Below, piece after piece: positions 8,188 through 14,792 of a DNA stretch of 28,649 bases (positions are counted from its first letter, which is position 1; every line of letters starts with the position of its first letter). The stretch comes from a virus, in IMG/VR virus record IMGVR_UViG_3300044655_002223, positions 1 to 28,649 of that record. One strand, given 5' to 3'. Position numbers and translations under genes: made by a program. The notes under the pieces were generated by a model that saw nothing but the letters and a program-made list of their open reading frames with translations, was not told the DNA's origin and ran no database searches.

Positions 8188-9132
8188 ATGATACAAGAAT
8201 TGCTAACAGAGAAGCTTAGACCTAGAGAGCTAAGACATATGATACTCCCGTCTAGGATAACTAAGATATTCGAAAATGGATTAAATCACAATGTTCTTTT
8301 GAGCGGATCACCAGGGTGTGGAAAAACAACACTTGCTAAAATACTAGCTGCCCCCTTTCCACATTTATTTATAAATGTTTCTGACGAGAGCTCAGTAGAA
8401 ACCATAAGGGTTAAGATAAATGATTTCTGCTCGACTATATCAATAATGGACGGCAAATCTTCTAAGAAAGTAGTTATACTGGATGAGTTTGATGGCGCAT
8501 CCGATCAATTCTACAAGGCTTTAAGAGGAACAATAGAGAAGTTTGCTGGGAATGCAAGATTCATAGCCACTTGTAACTACATAAATAAGGTGCCTGAAGC
8601 TATCCAGAGCAGATTTGAAGTTATAGATTTTAATCCGGTTTCAAGTCAGGAGGAGGAATCTCTTAAACTAGAATGGAACAATAGAGTAAGACTTATCCTA
8701 AATAAGACGGGCATTGAAATAGATGATGACTCCTTAATGGAATTCCAGAAAAACTATTATCCCGATTTTAGATCGGCATTAAATCGAGTTCAGACATGGA
8801 TGATCGAAGGGGTTAAGGTAATTGACACCAACAAGATAAATGAATTTGGGTGGTCATATGAGGATATCTACAATCTAATTGTTTCTTCTAAGGATCCCGT
8901 TAAAAACTACCAGAATATATCTGGAGAATATCAGGGTAAGGTTGATGATATAATGTCAGCTTTAGGGACTGAGTTTATTGATTGGCTGATAAAAAATAAA
9001 CCCGATCTTTCTAATATCATCCCGGGTGTTGTGGTTCTTGTTGCTGATCATCAATCTCAAAGGACCCAGGTAATCGATCCGATGGTATCTCTTCTCTCAT
9101 TAGTTTTTAGCATACAAAAACTAATACCGTAA
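8188..9132 (+). CDS. 44: Clamp-loader large subunit, AAA+ ATPase (gp44-like)
   Basis: A 314-residue AAA+ ATPase, close to T4 gp44 (319 residues). The complex uses ATP to open the sliding clamp and load it on primed DNA for the phage polymerase. Visible motifs are Walker A SGSPGCGKTT (39-48), Walker B VVILDEFD (95-102), sensor 1 in FIATCNY, and the arginine-finger motif IQSRFEV (139-145), which is the SRC-type finger with F in place of C. The C-terminal collar domain follows. No Shine-Dalgarno is present, only an A/T-rich run before ATG. It is likely cotranscribed with the ligase (32-base gap) and with the kinase after it (11-base gap). The partner subunit may be the gene at 10784. Confidence 0.93.
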   Translation: MIQELLTEKLRPRELRHMILPSRITKIFENGLNHNVLLSGSPGCGKTTLAKILAAPFPHLFINVSDESSVETIRVKINDFCSTISIMDGKSSKKVVILDEFDGASDQFYKALRGTIEKFAGNARFIATCNYINKVPEAIQSRFEVIDFNPVSSQEEESLKLEWNNRVRLILNKTGIEIDDDSLMEFQKNYYPDFRSALNRVQTWMIEGVKVIDTNKINEFGWSYEDIYNLIVSSKDPVKNYQNISGEYQGKVDDIMSALGTEFIDWLIKNKPDLSNIIPGVVVLVADHQSQRTQVIDPMVSLLSLVFSIQKLIP

Positions 9133-9143
9133 TTTACCGTATA

Positions 9144-9653
9144 ATGAATTATAAAAGGGTTATCATAGCAGGAAAGGGTGGATCAGGTAAGGACTATTTG
9201 AGAAAGATGTTAGTACAGAATGGATTCGTGTATTGCGTTTCTCATACCTCCAGACCGATTAGGGAAGGGGAAACCGAAGGTGAGGATTATTATTTTGTTA
9301 CTGAAAAATATTTTCACACGGTCCCTTTTTATGAGACTGTAGTTTTTAATACATGGCACTATGGAACATCGATTGAGGAATTTAATAATTCCGATCTTTT
9401 TATAATGACTCCATCTGGTTTATCTAAAATGTCTCCAGAAGACAGGAAACAATCCTACGTTATTTACATAGATATAGACGAGAACACCCGGAGAGAAAGA
9501 CTATCTGGAAGAAGAGACGCAGATGACGTCGAAAGAAGATTAAGAGCTGATGAATCGGATTTTGAAAATTTTTATGATTTTGATCATATAATAACAAATC
9601 CCAATTTTGGGCTGGACGAATTAGAGGTAATAAAAAAAGGAACAGATGGTTAA
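9144..9653 (+). CDS. Guanylate-kinase-like (d)NMP kinase
   Basis: A 169-residue P-loop kinase of the guanylate-kinase type, expected to phosphorylate (d)GMP or a related nucleotide for phage DNA synthesis. The P-loop is AGKGGSGKD (9-17), with D-Y after the lysine instead of the usual S/T, reminiscent of phage deoxynucleotide kinases with GKD. The GMP-binding signature SHTSRPIREGETEGEDYYFV (33-52) closely matches guanylate kinase. A lid with clustered arginines follows (RRDADDVERRLRAD, from about 123). It is slightly shorter than bacterial Gmk (about 205). It overlaps the next gene by eight bases, so the two are probably translationally coupled. Substrate preference is inferred. Confidence 0.85.
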   Translation: MNYKRVIIAGKGGSGKDYLRKMLVQNGFVYCVSHTSRPIREGETEGEDYYFVTEKYFHTVPFYETVVFNTWHYGTSIEEFNNSDLFIMTPSGLSKMSPEDRKQSYVIYIDIDENTRRERLSGRRDADDVERRLRADESDFENFYDFDHIITNPNFGLDELEVIKKGTDG

Positions 9654-10782
9654 TATATTGATAGACGGGAATTACATCTTTCACAAGACCTTTGGGGTTT
9701 TTGGAGGATATGGAAATGTTGATCCGGGTAAAATACTTAAGGACAAGAAAGAGCAATCAGCTTTTATTAGAAAAATATCTACTGATCTTTGCGCTTCTTT
9801 AAAAATGTTACCACAGGGCGGAAGAATGATATTTACCTCTGACAGCAGAAGCTGGAGAAAGGATGTCGAAATAGAAGACGGCGGATATAAATCAGGCAGA
9901 GTTAAGGACGAGAATGTCGACTGGACAATCTTTTTTGATCTGATGAAATCTTTTGGAGATCACTTAGAAAAAACTGGTTTTATTTTTTCTAAGGTAGAAG
10001 GTGCAGAGGGGGATGACCTATTAATGTTCTGGTCTAATTATTTCAATCAAAGGAATGAAAATTGTCTGATCATAACAGGCGATAAGGATCTCCATCAGCT
10101 AGCAGGAATAACAGAAAACTCCTGGACTGTAGTATGGAATAATAATCAGAAGAAAAACACATTATTTGTTCCCGAAGGGTGGAAGGATCAATGGTTAGAT
10201 AGAGACGAATCAATAAGTATTTTCAATATGGCATCCGCAATTTCTCCGGAGAAGGAGAGATTTAAAACTTTCCTTAAAAAGGCAACTATAGAGGAAGTTG
10301 AAAGTAGATCTTTTATTTTTACCAAGATACTAATGGGAGATAAGGGAGATTCTGTACCCAGCGTATGGGAGCAGACTTCCGGGACAAGGATTATGGGATT
10401 CACCCAGAAAAAGGCTGATAGTGTATTTGAATCATTTTCTTCCTCCGAGTGGTCAGATATCGAGTTTTCTCAAATGCTCAACGACGAGGGTTACCTAAAC
10501 TGGGTTAGTGGTATGGTACTAAGAACAGCAAAATCGGTAGACAGTACAGAAAACAGAAATAAGGTAAAAGAAAATATAATCAGGAACTTTAAGCTAATGT
10601 GGCTTAATTCGGAGGTAATCCCCGATTTTGTAAAAGATTCTTGTCAAGAGGAGATAGAGAGAGGTATATCACTGGATAAAAAATCGGTTACCTTGGATAG
10701 AATTAAGATACTAGAAGGTACTGAATGGGTTACCGTAAACTACCAACCTAAGGGATTCGATCCATTTGAAAATTTTATTTAA
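9646..10782 (+). CDS. rnh: RNase H / flap 5'-3' exonuclease (T4 rnh-like)
   Basis: A 378-residue FEN/PIN-family nuclease that would remove RNA primers and flaps from lagging-strand fragments, working with the ligase encoded upstream. Metal-binding acids appear in the expected order: D7 (LIDGNY), D66 (FTSDSR), the EGAEGDD cluster at 118-124, D146 and D148 (ITGDKDL), and D232/D235 (MGDKGDSVPSV), the last within the helix-hairpin-helix region that grips the substrate. T4 RNase H is 305 residues, so this copy carries extra material, mainly in a middle insertion (about 155-225) and at the C-terminus. The start overlaps the kinase stop codon. Confidence 0.88.
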   Translation: MVNILIDGNYIFHKTFGVFGGYGNVDPGKILKDKKEQSAFIRKISTDLCASLKMLPQGGRMIFTSDSRSWRKDVEIEDGGYKSGRVKDENVDWTIFFDLMKSFGDHLEKTGFIFSKVEGAEGDDLLMFWSNYFNQRNENCLIITGDKDLHQLAGITENSWTVVWNNNQKKNTLFVPEGWKDQWLDRDESISIFNMASAISPEKERFKTFLKKATIEEVESRSFIFTKILMGDKGDSVPSVWEQTSGTRIMGFTQKKADSVFESFSSSEWSDIEFSQMLNDEGYLNWVSGMVLRTAKSVDSTENRNKVKENIIRNFKLMWLNSEVIPDFVKDSCQEEIERGISLDKKSVTLDRIKILEGTEWVTVNYQPKGFDPFENFI

Positions 10783-10783
10783 C

Positions 10784-11212
10784 ATGGAATTATTTGATAT
10801 AATTAAAAATATATTTTCTCAGGATCCTAAAAAATGGTCCCAGATATCTAAAAACGATAAGTCTAGGAATTTTTTCATGATTAATCGTATTATGGCTATA
10901 CAATTTCCACATATAGCTAACCAATTTAATAAAATAAAGATAAATCCAGATGCTACGGTTGACTGGTGGAGAAAAAACCTTTCTTCCAGATATGCTAAAA
11001 CACCCACGTGGATTTACACTAAAACTATTAAAAAGGAGAATAAAATCAAGAAGGATGCGTCAGCTTCTTGGGAAACTGTTGAACTTTTCGTTAGAGATAG
11101 ATATAATGTATCCAAGAGGGATCTTTCAGATTTAAAGAGATTTTATCCCATGAAATATGATTTATGGATGAAGGATATATCTGATCAAATAGGGATAAAA
11201 AATAATTCTTGA
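10784..11212 (+). CDS. Candidate clamp-loader small subunit (gp62-like)
   Basis: A 142-residue protein starting at an ATG one base after the RNase H stop; a TTG at 10766 in the same frame is a less likely start. The protein has FFMINRIMAIQFPHIANQ (about residues 30-47), then a tryptophan/basic region (DWWRKNL; TPTWIYTK), and ends with ELFVRDRYNVSKRDLSDLKR. Phage gp62 proteins have an N-terminal FxxNRxxS/A segment, a basic WxK middle, and a C-terminal Y-x-V-S/N-x-x-D/E-A helix pattern, so this is a reasonable candidate. Its place in the clamp-loader operon supports this. Similarity to T4 gp62 itself (187 residues) is weak, so the coding call is firm and the function tentative. Confidence 0.5.
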   Translation: MELFDIIKNIFSQDPKKWSQISKNDKSRNFFMINRIMAIQFPHIANQFNKIKINPDATVDWWRKNLSSRYAKTPTWIYTKTIKKENKIKKDASASWETVELFVRDRYNVSKRDLSDLKRFYPMKYDLWMKDISDQIGIKNNS

Positions 11213-11213
11213 C

Positions 11214-11786
11214 ATGAAGAACAAACATTCTAAAATTATAGATAAAGTCATTGCAAGCCTAGATTGGGATTCCATCTTCGAAGTAAATAAATGCTTTAAA
11301 CATGGTGTAGGAGAGGGAACCTCTGCTATACCCGGAGTAAAGAGAAAACCATTCTCCGACGGAATAACTAAGAATGACATTAAAAGTGAACTTAGAGGAC
11401 TTCTTAAATATGTGGTTGAGAACGACTATGCTGAGTTAATCTATGGGTATTGGATGATATTCTGGAATAATTCGGAGTGGGCGGAAGAGGATCTTAAGAA
11501 GATTAAAGAAGAAATGGGAGACGAAGAAGATGCCGTAGATCTAAGCGAAATATCTATAGATAACAGTCTCGAGGTTATTTATTCCCCTCAGAGGACATTT
11601 ATAGTAGAGGCCAGGAGATCTGATGGATCTTCTGATATTGAGGATAAGGATGTGATTAATCTAGAACTTATGCTAAAAAAAGCTTTGGAGTCGGAACAGT
11701 ACGAGCTAGCTTCTAAAATAAGAGATGTTATAAAGCTCCAAAAAAATCAGACAGATTCGGATACATATTCTGATGAAGTACATTAG
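11214..11786 (+). CDS. Hypothetical protein with C-terminal UVR-like motif
   Basis: A 190-residue acidic protein beginning one base after the previous stop. The N-terminal half contains FEVNKCFKHGVGEGT and an aromatic-rich helix (YGYWMIFWNN, about 77-86), which I do not recognise. Residues 150-174, LELMLKKALESEQYELASKIRDV and onward, fit the UVR motif (L...M..A...E.YE.A..IRD.I), a helical hairpin found in UvrB and UvrC that mediates protein contact. It also occurs in some unrelated Bacteroidota proteins. The nearby UVDE-like gene gives a loose repair context. The end overlaps the next gene by 14 bases. Function is not assigned. Confidence 0.75.
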   Translation: MKNKHSKIIDKVIASLDWDSIFEVNKCFKHGVGEGTSAIPGVKRKPFSDGITKNDIKSELRGLLKYVVENDYAELIYGYWMIFWNNSEWAEEDLKKIKEEMGDEEDAVDLSEISIDNSLEVIYSPQRTFIVEARRSDGSSDIEDKDVINLELMLKKALESEQYELASKIRDVIKLQKNQTDSDTYSDEVH

Positions 11787-12252
11787 ATCCATAAACGAAT
11801 TTGACGCGGGAGCGTTCGGAGACACGTACGGGTACGGAGGAGCGAACGGGGTTCTTAAGATAAACTATAAGCCATTTAACGACCTTTCTGTTTCTGTTGG
11901 CCCAGATCCTAATATTGAAAGAACAGTAAAAGGATCAGAATTTCAGATCGGCGATGTTGTTATAGCTCAACCTCTAAAATCCAAAGATAAAGTAATAGGT
12001 GTTATCGTTAGATCTTTTAGAAACCCAGATAATCAAGAATATAGATACTTTATACAGGTTTACAATAAAGGTAAAGAGACTGAGAGAGTTATAGAAGTTA
12101 AATCAGATTCCATCCAATTTGCAGAAGGAGGAGATCACGGTAATATTGAATCTAAGTCTAAGTATAAAAACAACGATATTCCTAGCTCAGCATTTAATTC
12201 TAAGACAGTTTACAATTCTAGCGAGCTTGGATTGGAAACAACAGGAGGATAG
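11773..12252 (+). CDS. Hypothetical protein with SH3-like core and capsid-tag-like N-terminus
   Basis: A 159-residue protein. The first residues, MKYIRSINEF, resemble the short N-terminal peptides of T4 internal head proteins (MKTYQEFIAE), with a possible cleavage after INE at residue 9. A Gly/Tyr-rich stretch follows. A beta-rich segment (about 55-115) beginning FQIGDVVIAQPLKSKDKVIG may be a small SH3/KOW-type barrel, similar in plan to one in the first gene of the window. The C-terminal third is Ser/Asn-rich and probably disordered. It lies in the replication block, away from the other tagged genes, so packaging into the head is only a possibility. Confidence 0.75.
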   Translation: MKYIRSINEFDAGAFGDTYGYGGANGVLKINYKPFNDLSVSVGPDPNIERTVKGSEFQIGDVVIAQPLKSKDKVIGVIVRSFRNPDNQEYRYFIQVYNKGKETERVIEVKSDSIQFAEGGDHGNIESKSKYKNNDIPSSAFNSKTVYNSSELGLETTGG

Positions 12253-12288
12253 AAACCTAAATGCTGCAATCGGGTATAATAAGTAAAA

Positions 12289-13188
12289 ATGATATCCGAT
12301 AATAACCCATTAATTTCTTATTTAGGCATACCTAAAACATGGGCAAGCGAGGGATTTAGAATATCCTCGCATAAGGATCTTTTAAATCTAGTTACCGATC
12401 TTTGTAAGTTCAATTCATCAATTAAGTGCAAATCCGTTTGTATAGATTCGGGGGAGATTGATTTTGATCCATCGGTGTTTAATTCTGTAATAGACGAGAC
12501 GGACAGCGAAACTTCATCTATGCTCTTAGAAATCCAGGAAATAACACGAAGGGAAAATCTTAAGATATATTTTCTAGTTACCAAGGATTATTTTTTAGGA
12601 AGCCAGATCGACAACATTTTCACATCGACAAATAGATTTTTAAGCTTTATTGGAGGATTTCTTGAATCTATTGGTGTTACATATCCTTCCATAATAGTAA
12701 GGGTGGGATCTGCTTACGGGAACAGAAAGGATTCCATGAAGATTTTTTGCGAGAGAGTAAGAAGTCTCGATACTGTAGTTTCTTCCAAGTTGTGCGTTAT
12801 GAATGACGACAAGCCTAGCCTTTTTTCTGTTACTGATCTACTAACTGGAATATACTACGATGCAGGACTTCCTATATGTTTTAGAACATTAGCTCATCAT
12901 TTTAATGACGGCGGATTAACCATAAGGGAAGCTCTATATTTGGCTTCAACTACTTGGACTGAAGGTAATTCACCACTAATGATCCATTCGGAATCCAGGG
13001 ATATTAACAGCGACGGGATTTTTCTTAGTCCTCTTCCCTCTGATGAATTAACTATGAGGATTCCAACATTCGGTCTCCGCTGTGAAATTATCTTAGACTC
13101 TCTGGGAAAGGAACTATCATACATTAATTATTTAAAAAACCATAAGGCTTTACCCCCTATTGTTATTAACAGAATATCCGGGAAATAA
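12289..13188 (+). CDS. UV-damage-endonuclease-like TIM barrel with altered active site
   Basis: A 299-residue protein resembling UVDE/UvsE, the metal-dependent endonuclease that nicks DNA beside UV photoproducts. Family landmarks in order: SIIVRVGSAYGNRKDSMKIF (134-153; family I-H-x-G-G-x-x-x-x-K), MNDDKPSLFSVTDLL (171-185; family LENDD...S..DLL), GLPICFRTLAHHFN (193-206; family IP.V.D.HHH.N) and TWTEGNSPLMIHSES (222-236; family TW......HYSES). Several positions that bind metal or do catalysis in known UVDE proteins look replaced: His by R138, the Glu of ENDD by M171, and the Asp before the His pair by R199. The His pair and H233 remain. The family call comes from the motif series; loss of normal activity is inferred from the substitutions. 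Confidence 0.7.
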   Translation: MISDNNPLISYLGIPKTWASEGFRISSHKDLLNLVTDLCKFNSSIKCKSVCIDSGEIDFDPSVFNSVIDETDSETSSMLLEIQEITRRENLKIYFLVTKDYFLGSQIDNIFTSTNRFLSFIGGFLESIGVTYPSIIVRVGSAYGNRKDSMKIFCERVRSLDTVVSSKLCVMNDDKPSLFSVTDLLTGIYYDAGLPICFRTLAHHFNDGGLTIREALYLASTTWTEGNSPLMIHSESRDINSDGIFLSPLPSDELTMRIPTFGLRCEIILDSLGKELSYINYLKNHKALPPIVINRISGK

Positions 13189-13219
13189 TTTTTTATCCCG
13201 GTGATTTTAATTATCTTTA
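13189..13219 (+). promoter_or_regulatory. Promoter of the CCC-N12-TAnnTTT class before the 3'-5' exonuclease
   Basis: Starts immediately after the preceding stop codon: TTTTTT (13189-13194), AT, CCC (13197-13199), twelve bases, TATCTTTA (13212-13219). The ATG follows after four bases, so the message would be nearly or wholly leaderless. Same arrangement as at 6779 and 26297. Confidence 0.6.
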
Positions 13220-13223
13220 CAGC

Positions 13224-13925
13224 ATGTTTAAAGAGGAACTAATTAAGAAATATCTTTACTTTGATGTAGAGACTGCTAGTGGATATGAATCATATGATGA
13301 TCTTTTGTATCGAAACGAAAGACTAGCTCTATTGTGGGATAAAAGGTGTAAGTACTATAGATCCTCCTTTCCGGAGCTAGCCGAAGCAGATGAATCTAAA
13401 ATATATGATGAAAAATCTCCGTTAGAGCCAGAATTTGCAAAGATCGTTTGCGTATCGTTTGGATCTTTTGATGAGGATGGCTTAGAGAGGTTCATTTCAT
13501 TTAACGGTGAGGATGAGATTGATATATTATCTAAAGCAAATAAGGTTTTCAATAACGCACATGCTAAGGGATGGAAACTTTGTGGGCATAACATTAAAGC
13601 TTTTGATGTTCCTTGTCTAGGAAAAAGAATGCTATACCAATCAATAAATCCTTCCCCTAATATACAGATATGGGACAAAAAACCATGGGAAATACCCTAT
13701 ATAGATACTTCTGAAGTTTTTTCTTTCGGAAGCTGGGTACAACAAAAATATCTAAGCTTAGATTTAGTTTCATGTATGTTTGGTGTAGAATCACCTAAAG
13801 TATCTATGGATGGATCCCAGGTAAGTAATGTTTTTTGGAAAGATGGGGACCACGATAAGATAAAGGGGTACTGTGAAAATGATGTTCGTACGGTTATGGA
13901 GATTATGAAAAAATCTTGCTTTTAG
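13224..13925 (+). CDS. DEDDy-type 3'-5' exonuclease
   Basis: A 233-residue RNase-H-fold exonuclease resembling the stand-alone PolB-type proofreading domain (DNA_pol_B_exo2-like proteins, common in Bacteroidota). Exo I is FDVETA with D14 and E16, Exo II is GHNIKAFDVP with N123 and D128, and Exo III is YCENDV with Y216 and D220, so all four acids plus the tyrosine of the DEDDy class are present. Likely roles are degrading or proofreading DNA 3' ends. There is no polymerase domain attached. It has its own promoter upstream and a terminator downstream, making it a single-gene unit. Confidence 0.85.
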   Translation: MFKEELIKKYLYFDVETASGYESYDDLLYRNERLALLWDKRCKYYRSSFPELAEADESKIYDEKSPLEPEFAKIVCVSFGSFDEDGLERFISFNGEDEIDILSKANKVFNNAHAKGWKLCGHNIKAFDVPCLGKRMLYQSINPSPNIQIWDKKPWEIPYIDTSEVFSFGSWVQQKYLSLDLVSCMFGVESPKVSMDGSQVSNVFWKDGDHDKIKGYCENDVRTVMEIMKKSCF

Positions 13926-13950
13926 AAAAAAATAAAATAAGCTAACATAT

Positions 13951-13987
13951 AAAGCTTTTCTTTGATATATAGAGAAAAGCTTTTTTT
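13951..13987 (+). terminator. Intrinsic terminator with a GATATATA box in its loop
   Basis: A perfect 11-bp stem (AAAGCTTTTCT at 13951-13961, AGAAAAGCTTT at 13973-13983) encloses an 11-base loop, and the T-run continues to 13987. It ends the exonuclease unit. The next gene's GTG start follows the last T directly. The loop contains GATATATA (13964-13971). Confidence 0.85.
13964..13971 (+). promoter_or_regulatory. Candidate late promoter (GATATATA) inside the terminator loop
   Basis: GATATATA followed by GAGA, 16 bases before the GTG of the nucleotidyltransferase. If it acts as a -10-type box, the transcript would start within a few bases of the coding region, escaping the terminator because only its second arm would be transcribed. 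Confidence 0.45.
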
Positions 13988-14785
13988 GTGGCCAGAGTTT
14001 TAGATTACATATCATTCAATAATAATGTTAATGAGGCAGAAACTCCTTATTACCACGAGTCTCTTAATCCTGTATTCTGGGAAAAAAAGAAGGATCGTAA
14101 AGGTGATATAAAATGGGTTTTCGATCAGAGGGTGAGAAGAAAGCTAGTAAGGATAGCCAAGGAATTCTACACTAAATATGAGGACATATTAGGAGAAAGA
14201 GCAATTAAAGATATCGTATTAACAGGATCTCTTGCTAATTTCAACTACACTAAATACTCTGATCTTGATGTTCATATTCTAGTAAATCTAGATGGCATCG
14301 ACGATGAAAATCCCAAGATATTAAAATCAGCTATAGATGGGGTTAGATTCATATGGAACCTCAGACATGATATAAAGATTAGAAATTATGATATGGAGGT
14401 ATACCTTCAGGATGATGACGAGGAGCATAACTCTTCCGCTGTATTTTCACTATTAGATAATGAATGGATTAAGAAACCTGTTTATGATCTTCCTGAGATT
14501 GATGACCAGCAGGTAAATAAAAAATACGAATCCATAGTTTCAGATATAGAAAACATGCACACAAGGCTCATGATATCAGGAAACATGCCAAGCAATGCAA
14601 GACAGCTCCATAAAAGATGTGAGAAAATAAAGAAAAAAATATTTAAGATGAGAAGAGAATCTCTAACTAAAGGAGGAGAGATGTCAGTGGGCAATCTTGT
14701 CTTTAAAAAACTGAGGAACGAGGGATATATAAAGCAGTTAATAGATATTATTTCTAAATCCTACGACAAAATTTACACGGAATAA
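13988..14785 (+). CDS. Nucleotidyltransferase with capsid-targeting-like N-terminus
   Basis: A 265-residue protein of the polymerase-beta-like nucleotidyltransferase fold. LTGSLANFNYTKYSDLDVHI (78-97) supplies the G-S signature and the D92-x-D94 metal ligands, and E137 in DMEVYL is a suitable third acid. A conserved-looking SLLDNEWIKKP follows, and the C-terminal third is basic and helical. Such enzymes transfer nucleotides to RNA, proteins or small molecules; the substrate is unknown. The start is GTG because no in-frame ATG occurs before residue 136. The first 16 residues end in NNNVNE before AET, resembling the peptide that T4 gp21 removes from internal head proteins. It opens the head gene block. 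If the tag is real, this enzyme is carried in the virion, as T4 Alt is. Confidence 0.78.
   Translation: MARVLDYISFNNNVNEAETPYYHESLNPVFWEKKKDRKGDIKWVFDQRVRRKLVRIAKEFYTKYEDILGERAIKDIVLTGSLANFNYTKYSDLDVHILVNLDGIDDENPKILKSAIDGVRFIWNLRHDIKIRNYDMEVYLQDDDEEHNSSAVFSLLDNEWIKKPVYDLPEIDDQQVNKKYESIVSDIENMHTRLMISGNMPSNARQLHKRCEKIKKKIFKMRRESLTKGGEMSVGNLVFKKLRNEGYIKQLIDIISKSYDKIYTE
14724..14731 (+). promoter_or_regulatory. Candidate late promoter (GATATATA) before the 905-residue gene
   Basis: GATATATA in context GGGATATATAAAG, inside the 3' end of the nucleotidyltransferase gene and 61 bases before the next ATG. It lies in coding sequence, so it is weaker than the intergenic copies. Confidence 0.3.
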
Positions 14786-14792
14786 TTTAATT

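Noticed and set aside
10766-10783. TTG start extending the gp62-like gene into RNase H
   Set aside because: An ATG at 10784, one base after the RNase H stop, gives the same spacing as the next gene pair and no overlap.
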